DNA of 64,000 bases. Origin: Mangifera indica (taxonomy: Eukaryota > Streptophyta > Magnoliopsida > Sapindales > Anacardiaceae). Under the pieces are notes generated by a model, which ran no database searches, had not been told where the DNA came from, and saw nothing but the letters and a program-made list of their open reading frames with translations. The stretch's first letter is position 1. Every line of letters starts with the position of its first letter. This document shows positions 21,651-34,441 of this stretch, piece after piece. Location of the stretch: NCBI RefSeq assembly GCF_011075055.1, contig NC_058145.1, positions 8,217,228 through 8,281,227 on the forward strand, in the 5' to 3' direction. Made by a program: the position numbers and the translations under genes.

Positions 21651-23295
21651 ATTTTTTAAAGATTTGATAGAATAAAATAATCTTAATTTTCTAATTTCAC
21701 ACGGGCAACAAAGTATATATTTGATTCCATTTTAGTGGCGATGGGTTGGTATAAAGCTAAATGAAGCCAATTAGAGGTGGATTTGAATCAAATTAAGCTT
21801 GAACATGTAATGACTCGAGTTTGGCTCAAAAGGTTTTAGAGGTGGCTTGAGTTCAATTCAAGTTCATTAAGCTCATTCGAAGCAAGTTTCAAGTTCGGAT
21901 CAAAAAGAAAATTCAAGGTTTATGACTTGATTCGAGTTTCTATCTCGAATATATGACTCATGTTCGTGACTCAAGTTCATGATTGAAGTTCGTAGCTTGA
22001 GTTTGTAGTTCAAGTTCATGGCTTGAAGTTCTTGACTCGAATCTATAGTAGCTAAAATCAATTTAAACTTGTGCATTACAATTATATAAATCACCTAATG
22101 CAATATCATGAAAACTCCCTTGGAAATACTCTTATTAAAATTTATTTACTTCATTGCCAAAGAAGTATGTATATGCCTGGATTCACAATATGCTTGCTAT
22201 GATTTACTAAACAAACATTTGATTGAAATATACATAAGCATAAAAAGTTGCAAATATATCTCAGGAGTCTTGCATCTCATCTTTGTGTCATTACTTTCTA
22301 GCATCTAAATTTTCCTTTTTCTCTTTTTCTTTATTGTAGGTTTGACATCTACAATTTTACAACAAATCAATAAACACAAATTTGCAGAATATACTTTTTT
22401 TTTTTTTTTTGATGCAATACCCCTGCATAATGGCAAATACATGTAAATTGTAAGCTAGTAACACCCAAAAGAGCCAGCAAACCTACATTTGTTGTGGCAA
22501 CTGCAATTTCACAATAGATCAGTCAACACAAATTTGTATAATATACTGATTTTTAATGAAACTGAGTTTTTGGGTTTGATCACTAATTTTTAGTATATGA
22601 AAATTGGTTATCCAAATTGAATCAGTTTTTAAATAAAAATTTCATAAGCCAAATAAAAATAAGAAAGCAAATAAAATATTGTGAAATTAAAATCAAATAT
22701 GCAAAATTGATATTACCAAGACAACTATTAGACTCTCCAAAAAAAAAAAAAAATCATCTTCTCTCAAAGTTTGTACATCAACATACGTCTCCACCCATTC
22801 CTCCTGCAGAGTCTACAGTCTGCACTCCTCATATCTTTTAAACTTTTTCTTTCCACTCTTCACATTTTCTTTTACAATCTTTGGCACCAACATTTCAAAT
22901 AATAATATTGCTTCCTCCATGTTGTATCCATTAAGTTGTTCAAGTAGAACTTGTTTCTTCATGTCATATCTTGTATGTTATATGAATGCTTTCATTAAGA
23001 TTATTTGTTTTTGTTTTATTAATTATAATTTTTTATAATCATCATCATTTATCATAGTTTTTATACAACACAAACAAAAGTGTTTCTAAGGAGTATGTAT
23101 TAATTTTTAAGGAAAAAGATTTAGTTACAGAACAAGGAAAAGGATTTCTTTCTTGCTTTGGAGATCCACCTTATACCCATTAGGTTATTCAAGTATAAAG
23201 GACAATTAATAAAATAAATGAAAAAGAGAGTTGTCCTTCCCACTAGCCAGCCATGATGATACTGCTTCAAGTCACTTTTAATATTGTTTTACAAT
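21651..23295. other. No gene seen; short AAGTTC/GACTCGA repeats
   Basis: Around 21770-22040 CAAGTTCATG and GACTCGAG-like words recur. Two related ~60-bp blocks at about 22355 and 22505 (sharing CAACACAAATTTG) flank an ~18-nt T run near 22390. No protein family is recognised in this interval. Confidence 0.4.
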
Positions 23296-24009
23296 GAGTA
23301 AATAACATTTTCCCACCTAAGGTTTGGTCTAAAACCACTTTTCCACTCTTAGTTTATATAAATAAATTTTCTTACTCAAACTCAAACTTCGTTAAAAATA
23401 CTAACGATGTAAGTGTAATATAGTAATTTTAATATTTATTAATTTTAAAAATAAAAAACAAAAAATTTCTATCAGACTAAATATTTTAAAAACAATAATT
23501 TGACTTTTAAAAATATTATTGTATTTTATTATTTTTAAGGTGTAATTGTTATTTTTGAAACTATTAAAGCACAAAATTATATGCCAAAAATTTTTAAAGG
23601 ACCCCCAAATTTTTTTAAAAATTTCAATAACCCATTGAAAAATTTCATAAAGACACATTATATTTTTAAAAATTATAATTTAACCCTTAATATATAATTA
23701 TACAATATAGACACTCTTATCTATAAAGTGAGATGAAGAAATAAGTAACTTCTTATATAATTTAGATATTTAAAAGATAATTTTTAATTTTTATTAATGT
23801 ACAATTATATGATAATTTTGAAAAATAAAATAGTAGGAATAAAATGATAATTTCACTCTTTAAAACTATTATTTCATTAATAAAGTTTAATTTTGGATAG
23901 AAATTTGTTATTTATACTTAAGTTTTTGGTAGAAAAATGCTACTTACATTAACTAAGGGTGGAAAAGGGTTTTAAGGCTAAACCTTGGGTGGAAAAATGT
24001 AATTCACTC
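23296..24009. mobile_element. Non-autonomous TIR element (714 bp)
   Basis: The ends form a ~45-bp imperfect terminal inverted repeat: left GAGTAAATAACATTTTCCCA then CCTAAGGTTTGG, right complement GAGTGAATTACATTTTTCCA then CCCAAGGTTTAG. Flanks TTTACAAT and TTTAAAAT differ at one base and could be an old 8-9-bp duplication. Subterminal words such as GGGTGGAAAAATG recall the MULE-like ends elsewhere in the window. The interior is AT-rich and non-coding. Confidence 0.65.
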
Positions 24010-24177
24010 TTTAAAATCTATAATTTATCAAGCATATGAACAATTAGGACACATGTAGAAGTGAATTCAAGAATAAGAACAAAATATTTTACAAACTTCT
24101 GATTTTATATTTGTGTATTTTTTTCGTAAATTGTGTATTTGTGCATTTTTTAAAATCCTAACCAGTGGAACATACAT

Positions 24178-24287
<110 letters not shown>

Positions 24288-24739
24288 AACATTATCATTA
24301 ACTTTATGCAACATAATATTTTAAAAGAAAAAATTATACCATATATTTTAATAACACACTTGTTTTAGCTTTGGTTAATGAAATTCTGCATATTTGTTTT
24401 AGTTTTGATTTCTATGTTGTCCAAAATCTTAAAAGAAAAGAAGTATATTATGTATTTTAATAACATATTTGTTTTGATGGGTACAAAATTATTTATCCTT
24501 AGTGGAATTGACCGAAACATTAGATGTAGATGGAGTTAATTAGCAACTTTAAGGAAACTATGTTTTTCCTTCTCTTTGCTTTTGGAGTGTAAAATGGATA
24601 AAGTTTTTAAATAACATGACATATTATAGTGTCAAAGTTATGACTATATATTCAAATATTTTTCTATTCTTATTGTTGATATCTTCCACCAGTGACAACA
24701 ATGGGGATTTTGTGGCTCCACTATCATCTAAAAGCCCAA

Positions 24740-26900
24740 ACATGTAAGTAGTACTCGTAATAGAAAAAATGCATCTAAACTATGGGATCACTTTACAAAA
24801 AATGTATGTGAAAATAGAGATAATGCAATAGCTTCTTGTAATTATTGTGGGCTTGTTTTTGCTTGTCTTAGTAAAAGTGGTGTTAGTTTTTTATGTAACC
24901 ACTTAAAGAGATGTAAGAAAAACCTTTTGAAAGTGGCAGAAAAGAAACAAAAAATTTTAATCTTTCAAAAACACACGCATGTTACCTCAAGTTGTGGTGA
25001 AGCTACTTCCACACATCCATCTCTTTATTCTTGGAAATTCGATCAAGATTTAATTAGGTAAGCTATAGCAAAAATGATCATAATTGATGAGTTGCCTTTT
25101 AGGTTTGTACAATGAGAAGGTTTCATGAAATGATGATTGTGGCACAACCTAGGTTCCAGGTCCCTCACGTTATACTGTGGCTAGAGATTGCTTTAACATT
25201 TATGTTGAAGAGAGACAAAAGTTGAAGAATTTCCTTAGTAAGTTTCCACATAGAGTTTGTCTCACAACTGATATGTGGAAATCTTGTCAAAACTTTAATT
25301 ACATGTGTCATACCACTTATTTTATTGATGATGATTGGAAACTCAACAAACGAATTTTAAACTTTTGTCCAATTGCCAATAAAAAAGGTTTAATTATTGG
25401 CAAGATAGTTGAGAGATGTTTGCTTGAATGGAAAATTTATAAGATATTCACCATAATTGTTGATAATGCAAGTTCTAATAATATGAGAATAAATTATTTT
25501 AAGCAAAAGTTAAAACGTTGGAATGGTAGTGTATTGAATGATGACTATCTTTATATGAGATGTTGTGTACACATATTGAGTCTAATTATAAAAGAAGGGT
25601 TAAAAGACATTGATGACTCCATTTTTAGAATTCATTCTACTATGAGGTATGCAAGGTCTTTTTTAATGAGATTGAAAAGGTTTAAGGATTGTATAGAGTA
25701 AGAAAAAATTGAAAGTAAAAGTTTGAAGGCTCTTCATGTTGAAACAAGATAAAACTCAACTTACTTGATGTTGGATGTGAGTATAAAATTTCAAAAGGTA
25801 TTTGACTTGTTAGAGCTTCAAGATAGTTAGTACAGAGATGAGCTTAATAGGGATATGTTTAAGGGTGTGCCTACATCTATTGATTGGGAATATGCTCATT
25901 ATTTATTGCCTTTTCTGAAAATTTTTTATGATGAAACTCTATGTGTGTTTGATTCTCTTTATATTACAGGCAATGCATATATGCGAGAAATATATGACAT
26001 TGGTTTAAAGATTTAGATATGGTGTAAAATAAATTATCCTAAATTATGTCAAATCATTGAAAAGATGAAGGAAAATTTTGATAAATGTTGGGAAAATATT
26101 GATAATATTAACTTAATGTTATTCATTGCAATGGTACTAGATCCTAAGTACAAGTTAGAGTATATGAATTGGATTATTAATCATTCTTAGGATGTTGTTG
26201 ATGTTGATAAGTTTAAAACAAAGGTGAAGGAGACTTTGTATGCTTTGTTTGAAGAATATAGTTTGCTTAAAATTTCTCATAGTATGTAATCAACTGAGGA
26301 ATCTCAAGGTATAAGTAATATTGATATTGGTGACTTAAATATTAACTTGAAGATTTCATGATGGTTATGTATAATGAGAAAAAGGCTAGACAACAAGTTA
26401 TGCAATCTAAATCTAAGTTAGGTAGATATCTAGTCGAAGGCATTAATGATGATAGAGACAAGAAGTTTGATATCTTGGATTGGTGAAAAATGAATTCACC
26501 AAGATATCAAATTCTTTCTTGGTAGCACGACATGTCTTGGCTATGCTAGTTTCAGCTATTGCATCTGAGTCGACTTTTAGTATCGAGGGTCGTGTATTAG
26601 ATCTATTTCGTAGCTCCTTTACTCCTAACATGGTGGAAACTCTTATTTGTGCACAAGATTGGATTTGAGGTATGCGTGAACCTTTCATGATTGAAGAGAG
26701 CTTGCAAGAAATAACAACAATTGAGTCAGGTAAAAGTTTTGCTTCAACTGAAATGATTTATTTATATCTTATGTATTGACTCTATTTAATATTTTTACTC
26801 GTTATTAATTTATCTATTTTCCATTTTTTTTTTGAAGAATTCTCGCCTTCACCAATGGAAGCTACCACTATTAATTTGAAGGGGTAAAAGACTATTTCCT
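24740..26900 (+). pseudogene. hAT transposase with BED zinc finger, broken
   Basis: The N-terminal BED finger lies at about 24775-24925: LWDHFTKN, CNYCG, then CNHLKRC. After a broken stretch the catalytic part is open from 25177 to 25701, with LTTDMWKSC (first catalytic Asp), IIVDNASSNN and CCVHILSL. The rest runs through VLDPKYKLEY near 26135 to the dimerisation block at about 26520-26670, with ARHVLAML, IASESTFS and GRVLDLFRSS. Stops and frameshifts (for example near 25699, 25749, 26287 and 26487) disable it. Several stops sit where copy 1 or the family has Trp or Gln. The final coding piece EFSPSP near 26838 is the one that the nested element follows. Confidence 0.9.
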
Positions 26901-27714
26901 ATCCAAATTTTAGCTCAATCTTAAAAATATACTCGTAACAGATAAAAAACTCAAACACCCACCTACTTGTAAACTGTCGTTAGCTTTTCCATTAAATACA
27001 AGGGTAAAATCATCATTTAACAATAATAAATATATAATTTTATCTCATTTTTCTCCTCAGATTTTAAAAATTAACATTTAACCCTCATACTTAAACTTTG
27101 AAAAGTGACTTCCCCCTCTAAATCTCTAATTTTTTCTTCACCCTCTCTTTAACCACTGGCGACCGATATGGCTGGAGGTTAAACAATAAACATCATCCAT
27201 TCTCTAGACCACGCTTGTCGTCCATTGATGCTTGTCATCCAGTCTGGATGACGAAGCATCATCTAGAATGGATGACTCTTTGTCATCTAGAATGGATGAC
27301 TCTTTGTCATCTAGAGATCTGAATAATAAAACATAGTCTAGATCTAGATGAGAAAATAGTCATACTTAGACGACAATATTGTCGTCCAAAGGACGACCTT
27401 TGGACGAAGACTCCTCTGTCGTTGGTCGACTATCGTCGGAGAAAATAGCTAGATTTTAGGAGGGACAAGTAAATTTTTTAGAACTTAATTTAGGGAAAAA
27501 ATGTTAGTTTTCCAAATTAAAAGAAGAAAATGAGATAAATTTTAATTATTTTAATATTATTGATAAAATAACGAATTTACCCTTCAATCTTAACAAAAAA
27601 TATATGGGTGTGTCCTAACAGAGTAAACTTTGCGTTAATATTTGGGTTTTTATCTATTATCAGTATATATTTGTCATTTCAACAAAACTTGGGTGGGAAA
27701 TTATCCTTTTCCCC
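26881..27714. mobile_element. Intact non-autonomous MULE-like element (834 bp) nested in hAT copy 2
   Basis: Terminal inverted repeats of ~31 bp: left GGGGTAAAAGACTATTTCC, right complement GGGGAAAAGGATAATTTCC. A perfect 9-bp target duplication TAATTTGAA is present at 26872-26880 and 27715-27723. A 9-bp duplication is the hallmark of Mutator-like elements. hAT copy 1 preserves the empty site near 1490-1500 (CATTTGGAGGATG). The interior has GACGAAG/CATCTAGA-rich direct and inverted repeats around 27200-27430, a CpG-poor version of those at 5290-5515. No transposase is encoded. Confidence 0.92.
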
Positions 27715-28794
27715 TAATTTGAAGGATGATTGATACAATCTCTCTAATCTCAATGGCATTTGTCAACTTGTTAGTGAGTTGCTTAGTTCAATCTCAGTCT
27801 TTAGTCTCAAGTTTTTATTTCTCTCTCTTTTTTTTTTAATTGTGTGGTTTGTTGTTGTTTTAGTTGCATAGACTTACCTTCATTCATTTTGCATCATATT
27901 AATTCTTTTACACCTTGTGCTCATACATGAAAATGAAATCAATATGTTGTACAAAATAGGATTGAAAGTGTTTCTTTTAGCCTTGTGGCCCTAAGAGATC
28001 TTCTTCGATATTCATTCAACATAATATCAAGCATTAGTAGTCATTGTTTCCTTTTATTAGGTTATTTGCTTTAGGCATGGTTGCATGATACATTTGTTGG
28101 TTGGTTCTTATTGGAGCCACCATTTTACATATACCAAAATAGTTTTAGTTGTATATGGTTTCCAAGGTTCAACATTGAATATGAACCATAATATTTAGTT
28201 ATTTAGTCATCAAACTTTATATTTTGTTTATTGGAGAACCCGATGCATTTACTATTAAGCTAACTACATGCTATATATGTTAGTGATGTTACTGTTTGGA
28301 AAATTTTTGAAAAGCATGGTCAATGTCTTGGTATGTGAAATGATGTTAGATTTGTATTTAGGTTTAAGAGAATTTTCTAATGTGTGTTACATTTTAACTT
28401 ATTTTCTTAGTTCATTATTTTTATAGGTTGAAGGGGTCGTTACAATGTGAAAAGAGAACTTGTTACCAATCTATGTCAATTGCTACAATTTTTTAATTTA
28501 TACATATTAGTTAATTGTCTTAGTTTGGACTTATTTTGTAAAAGAAATTAGTACTTGATTCAGTCATATATATATGTATTTATATTAAACTTAATGTCAT
28601 CTAAAATTTAGTTAATTTTATCTTAAATTAATTTAATTAAGAAGATTAGTGAAAACAAAAATTACAAAAGAAAATGCTATTCATTAAAACTATTGAATAT
28701 TAGAGACTTAATTAAAAATTTGAAATATTAATGTTAAAATTCAATTAAAAAATGGATAACCGAAAATTCGGTTAACCAATTTTGCACACCCCTA

Positions 28795-29889
28795 TTATAA
28801 AATAGCAACACCAAGAAAATACAAAAAACCTGCATCTCCTATGTAAACAGTAATTTATTATATTTTATAAATTTATTCTTAGTTGACAAGAATATATATA
28901 TATATATTCCAGCTCTTCATAAACCAAGAAAATATACATAGTAAAATCACTACTTACAAAACAGAATGCATTAAATACAATCGAGGCTTGTCATGGAATT
29001 TCAAGCAATCAAACTCAACATATGATGAACAATTGAGATATTTTAGTTACAAAATTTTAGACTACTAAACTTGACATTCTATACAAAACCATCAATTGGA
29101 TACAAAAGTATAATGCCAACATTCTTAGGTCAAGAAGGCCGCAAAGGTAAGCTAAAGTTGCATTCTATTTATCTGCATTCCTTCCATGCCACTAATCCAA
29201 ACTCCAATATAAGTTTCTTGAATGGCATAAACATATTTGCTCCATTACTTATTGCCAAAGTTGTCTTGTTAGTATATTTTTTCACCAATCATATGATCTA
29301 AAAGTGCTACTTTTATATGTCTAAGTCATACTTGAAGTGCATTTTGTAGACATAAGCTTAAAATACTTACAAACCTTATCCAATTTTTATTACAATTTCC
29401 TTCTTATGACCGATAAGCACTCAAAATGATATTCGTTACCAAAAAGATAATTGCAGTTTCCTTAATGTAAGCCTATCAAACAACCAAAAAGATATTATTA
29501 ATTTTAAGTTAGAAAAAACCATGTCAATTAACAAGTATATAAAAATGACAAATAATATAACAAGCCCCAAAGTTTAACCTTTTTTTCATTATTTTCTCAC
29601 CATACATAAAATAAAAATCACCAATATAACACTTCTACTTCTCACTACATCGCCATGTTTGTCTTCGACGAAAGCAAAGCAAGCCACTAATATATTTGCA
29701 AATCTTTAGTTAAAAAATAAAACCATAACAAGCATAAAAACATTCAGGATTGTCAATATTTGCCAAAAAAAATATCATTGTCAACATCTACAAAATGGAA
29801 AAACTATGGATTTGGTTTAGTACGTTATACATAAAGTTTGGATAAAAGTAAAACAAAAAATAAAACTATATTGGATAATAACAAACTTA
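28795..29889. other. AT-rich intergenic DNA, no gene seen
   Basis: Short frames at 28883-29301 have no recognisable content. No repeat boundaries are visible. Confidence 0.5.
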
Positions 29890-31650
29890 CATTAGAAACT
29901 TGCCAGTGGGCCTAAGCCTTTTGCTTCATTGTTAGAACAACAATAATGTAAACTTAACCTCCCCATCATCCTACAACAAAGTAAAAAAAATATGATTTTA
30001 ACAATTAAGAAGAACAATTTTAGAATAGAAATGAAATATAAAACAAATGAACACAAATAATGCCAACCTAAGGTGGTTTTCTCACTTTGTGCAATACTTT
30101 GATCCAATCACCTCCACAGAGAAGCATATTAACTGTTTTTTGTGATAAGAATGATCTATCGGGTTCAGTGACTCTCAATATCATATAAAATGCTTATTCT
30201 AATGCAACTAAGAGATTAGAATGGCTAAAATTTATGTTGTCATACGATTTAGAACCTTGTATTTGTTATGATTAGCCTTCCACCACTTTAGAACATTAAA
30301 ATTGATTGCTTTAGTTTCTTCAGTTATTTCTAAGCATCGCTCTCCTAGGTAAACATTTAACTCTAACTTAGAACATGGTTTAGATTCTGCTTTCTTGATG
30401 TGTTGTCTTAATCTTTGCTAACCTTTATTTTACAGAGATTTAGTATGAGATGTCAGAGAGATAGACGTAATGCCTAACAAAATTCCATTAAAATCAAACA
30501 TTAGACACCACAAACATTAGAGTTTAATAAAAAATTTTATACATGTACCCATTTAATTAACTTAACTTGAACCATCAGTGTTTGCGTCAATATTGATTGC
30601 ATCTCTGATGCCAAAAGTTGACTATACTAGTCATATAATGTTTCCATACTCTTTCTAACATTTTCAATCTCTATCGGGACTTGATTTTCAACATATAAAA
30701 TAAGAAAAACCAATTCAATCAACCTAAACTTGATCTTAGCACAAACATTAGGAATGAAAAATGTATCAATTTATTGTTAATACGGTTTTGTATTACAAAT
30801 AACAGTATTAATAATGATTTTCCTTGGATCCAATGCACTCGCAATTGCCATTAGAAAATTGACCTCCCTCTAATACTAATCAAACTTTAATCTCATATTG
30901 CTTACCATTTGGTGTACAAAGGCATTTGGATCAAACTCCCTTTGTCTTAGTATCTCTATGATCCTAAATACTTTTACAAAATATAAATTATATGTAGGGT
31001 AATCTAAACCTGATACAATATTTGATACATCACAAAAAATGTGCAAGAACTCAAAAACTATTGCTACCATCTTCCACTTCTCAATAAATGGACAATCATT
31101 ATAGTTTTTATCTCTCAACTAGAATCTAGGAAATACATCTTTAAAGATCAAAGCCACGCTAAACATTTTTTAAGTATTATTATATCTAGTGGAACAATCT
31201 AATATGAGTTTCCTTTTCTTGATGCCTAACTATTGAACAATTTCACTAAAAACTTTTTGACAAGACTCACTATATTTAATATATCTAACGTTCTCTCTAA
31301 CATTTTCAAACACATGTTTTATCTCCTCAATCCCATCTGGTAATAATAGATTGACAATATGTGTTATGCACCTAACGTGGAAAAGTTTGCTATCACATAG
31401 CAATATTTTTCAAACTTTGAAATCCTCTTTCAACACAAACATACAAGAGTCATTTGCGCTAACGTTGTCAATCGTTATAGTATGAACCTACAATAAATAA
31501 GAGTCAATTATTATATTGCATATAAACACTAAATTTAATTTAGATATTAATATTTAAAAAGACAGCATAACAAAAAATGTATTATTAAGTACCTTATTTT
31601 CAATACCCCATTCTTTAAAACAACTAAACGTTGCATTTGCAATGTCTAAA
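29890..31650 (-). pseudogene. hAT transposase copy 3, highly decayed
   Basis: Reading the minus strand from about 31645, a piece ending CFKEWGIENK is followed by a plausible GT-AG intron (about 31494-31590). HTITIDNVSANDS, HVRCITHIVNLLL and DCSTRYNNT follow, all standard hAT transposase blocks. The central part is WKMVAIVFEFLHIF to MRLKFD (30876-31118). The dimerisation block is recognisable in pieces near 30150-30400 (CLEITEETKAINFNVLKWWK, then TEPDRSFLSQKTVNMLLCGG). It is more diverged than copies 1 and 2 and in the opposite orientation, so it belongs to another lineage. Termini were not found. Confidence 0.8.
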
Positions 31651-31689
31651 AGAAAGAGATGGCCTTTGATTTATGTTCATCTACTTGTT

Positions 31690-32700
31690 TATGATCTCAA
31701 AATGTAATGGTCCAGAGACAGAAACAACCATAAAGGTTGCATAGAGAGAGAGCAAATGTAACTGTAAACGCAAGAGAAAGGGAGAGTTGAGAGAAACACA
31801 AGAGAGAGGAACGGTTGAGAAAAAAATCTGTATTAAAAGGAAAAAGTTTATATAGATTTTAATATCTAAATTTCCATATAAATAAACAGTAGCTATGTTC
31901 ATTAGACGCATATTCAGTCCTTTAAAGACTATTACACTAATCAAATATCTGAGTGTGATTATATTTATCACTGGTGCATATGTTTTGCTAAAGTCTATAT
32001 CTGGTCTTTGGGAAAAGTCTTGAGCCACAAGCCTTATTTTATATCTAGTAATCTTATTTTTCTCATTTCTCTTTTTTTCACAAATACGTATATATATCCA
32101 ATAGGTTGGATGCCTTTAAGTGTTGGAATTATAAGCCCAAACACTTGACATTTTATAGAAGAAGTTAATTCTCCTGAATTACTTCTTCCCATTCATAATT
32201 CCATATATTCATAATACTTATATATATCCAATAGGTTGGATGTCTTTAGGCCTTTGTTTGCATTCGTCCACTAACATGGTTCAAAATCATCACCATTTAT
32301 AATTTTAGTTGTTACTGCAAATGAAAATAAATCATCAATATTAACCGTTTCACAGTTCCATATATTTCTTGTATAAACATAATTTATAAAGGTTTATGTA
32401 TTCCTATTTTCCTGTATTTTAAGAGTTTGTTCTACTTTAAGGGCTCTAGTCTCTTCAATGACAGTAATTTTTTCTGAAGAAATATTGAAGAGTATGAATT
32501 TTTCAATCATTTTAGGATCATCATGATTGATATTTGTTTGATTCTTTGTCTTTCGTTTTTTAAAAATAATGTCTTTCAATTCAATAGGTCTACCACACTT
32601 CTAACATATAGTAGATTATAAGAACGAGTATGAGTCAGTCAAAGGAACCAGCGTCCCATATTTGGGGATGGACATTCTATATCTGAAAAATTGAAAACAT
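31690..32700 (-). pseudogene. Ty1/copia reverse transcriptase fragment
   Basis: The minus strand from about 32610 gives GRPIELKD, then a charged linker (32394-32579). At about 32090-31860 comes GIQPIGYIYVFVKKRE, RLVAQDFSQRPDIDFSKTY and LMNIATVYLYGNLDIKIY, the N-terminal part of copia reverse transcriptase (family pattern RLVAQGFSQ, ITFRYLISL, AYLYGSLD). Reverse transcriptase similarity stops near 31860 and a different CT-rich sequence follows to about 31690. Stops and the missing catalytic DD box show it is a dead fragment. It is unrelated in orientation to the copia element at 33139. Confidence 0.78.
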
Positions 32701-33133
32701 AAATTTTGTCCATCTTTTGATCATAAGAATTTTATGTAATGAACTTAATTAGCTTATTAAATATTAACTAACAATTTTAACCTTAGTTTTGACATAATCA
32801 AAACACCTAAGGGTCTAATACTATACAATTTGTACTAGTTTGCTCATTAAATTATATATTTTTTAGGGTTAAAGACATCATAAAAGAACCCCACCCATCC
32901 AAGGTATATGATTAATGAATGAAAATTCTTCAAGATTTCTAAAATAGCAAAAAACTTTAAGGGTATATTGTTATTTTATTATACCTTTGGGTTAAGTAAA
33001 CCTAATTTTTATTATTATATCTCCATTTTTTCATGTAATCATTATTTATTAATTTTTATAATTACATCTTTATTTTTCATGTAATTGTTATTTTTAATCT
33101 ACGATGATTGTCTTAAATTCTTTTGATATTAAA
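32701..33133. other. Intergenic DNA, nothing recognised
   Basis: AT-rich sequence up to the target duplication TTATT at 33134-33138. Confidence 0.5.
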
Positions 33134-33138
33134 TTATT

Positions 33139-33503
33139 TGTTGGATAATAATTTAATAATTAATAAGTGGTTAGTGTGTATTGTGTGCTAAAAAAGTAGG
33201 TAGTGTATCCTAATTTTTAGGGAGTTATTTTTATGTGTTTTAATGGTTCCAAATTTTTTTATGACCACCTCTCCATATCTAAAGTAGTGGGTTAATAGTT
33301 ATTTAAGGTTATTTAAGTTTGTGTAAAGTAGTGGGTTAGTGGTTACTTAAGGTAGTTTAAGATAGTGAGTTAATGGTTCCTAAATTCTTGCCCATGTTTT
33401 AGTATTTATTATTGTACAACCTATTTAAAGACTTTTAGTTGACGAATAAAGAATGCATAAATTTTCTCTTCTTTCTCCTCTATATTTTTTATTTTGGCTA
33501 ACA
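33139..33503 (+). repeat. 5' LTR of the copia element (365 bp)
   Basis: Starts TGTTGGATAATAATTTAATA and ends TTTTGGCTAACA. It contains internal AGTAGTGGGTTA repeats around 33275-33330. Confidence 0.95.
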
Positions 33504-33504
33504 A

Positions 33505-33516
33505 TGGTATCAGAGC
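33505..33516 (+). other. Primer-binding site of the copia element
   Basis: TGGTATCAGAGC, complementary to initiator Met tRNA, two bases inside the 5' LTR. Confidence 0.92.
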
Positions 33517-33539
33517 AAAATTAACTAGAGAAAGCTTTT

Positions 33540-34440
33540 GTGAGAAAAGAGTTTGTGGAAAGCAGTAGCTTATTTTATTCTACAACAAAAAAAAATTATG
33601 CAACCGATAATTTTGTGCAGCCAACAATTCCTCGTTTTGATGGTCATTACGATTATTGGAGTATGTTGATGGAGAATTTCATGAGATCAAAGGAGTATTT
33701 GCAGATTATTAAGGATGGAGTAGCCATACCAGTAGAAGGAATGTCAACAACACAGAAAATTGAAATGGAAGCATTAAGGGGGAATTTGGTTTGGGTGAAA
33801 GATTACCTTAAAGATAGATTACTTAAAAGATTATTGGGTATAAATGATTACTATGTTTGATAAAATTTGATAGGTATAAATAATGATTGTGTTTGGTTAA
33901 AGGGAATAAAAAATTACTAGTAAATTATTTTACTTAAATACCTTGAATATAATTATTTTTAAATATTTTTCATATTATTTGTCATATTAATTAAAAAGAA
34001 ATTTATTTTTGTCTCAAAAAATTAATAAATACTAATATAATTATAATAAAATTTAAAGATTACCTTAGTAATCTTTAAATACCTAAGGTGAAGGTGGTAA
34101 TCAGATTACCACCTATATTACCTGTCACGTCAGCATAGGTAATAGAAGATTACTGTAATCTTTTATTACTGATAAACCAAATAAGGGAATAAAAAATAGA
34201 TTACCAAGGTAATCTTTAAAACCCATAACCAAACGACCCTTAAAAGTGAAAGATCTCAAAGCCAAAAATTATCTCTTCCAAGCAATTGATCATTCAATCT
34301 TGGAAACCATTCTTTGTAAAGACACTTCCAAGGATATTTGGGACTCAATAAGAGCAAGGAGGCGACAGCTTCAAACGCTCCATTAACAATTCAAAATGCT
34401 ACAAATGAAAATGGGAATTAGTCACATATTACTTTTCATG
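33540..34440 (+). pseudogene. Copia gag, split by a MITE and internally deleted
   Basis: The first part (33600-33776) reads FVQPTIPRFDGHYDYWSMLM and EIEALR-like helices, typical of copia gag. The MITE then interrupts. Coding resumes at 34240 with KVKDLKAKNYLFQAI and KDTSKDIWDSI. Near 34440-34500 MAIINKMRI runs straight into NDNSKFSIM, which belongs after the protease active site. The end of gag, the zinc knuckle and the protease Asp triad are therefore missing. The frame over the MITE (ending at 33860) is not real gag sequence. Confidence 0.85.
33777..34239. mobile_element. PIF/Harbinger-type MITE, copy B (463 bp), inside copia gag
   Basis: Flanked by TTA (33774-33776 and 34240-34242). Imperfect terminal inverted repeats: left GGGGGAATTTGGTTTGGG, right complement GGGTCGTTTGGTTATGGG. 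Removing it rejoins gag codons GAA GCA TTA AAA GTG in frame. The interior aligns with the reverse complement of copy A (15542-16043), including the TGTTTGATAAAATTTGATA stretch. Confidence 0.85.
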
Positions 34441-34441
34441 A

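Larger units (their letters stand above)
24700..28794 (+). mobile_element. hAT DNA transposon, copy 2
   Basis: Paralogue of the element at 1-2138, with transposase followed by the same long 3' non-coding tail. The right terminus ACACCCCTA near 28794 is preceded by CGGTTAACCAATTTTGC, a typical hAT end. No matching left terminus was found between 24000 and 24700, so the start is approximate and the target duplication is untested. An 834-bp MULE-like element interrupts it at 26881-27714. Confidence 0.78.

Noticed and set aside
33777..33860. Extension of copia gag frame past 33776
   Set aside because: This part of the frame translates the MITE; gag resumes at 34240.
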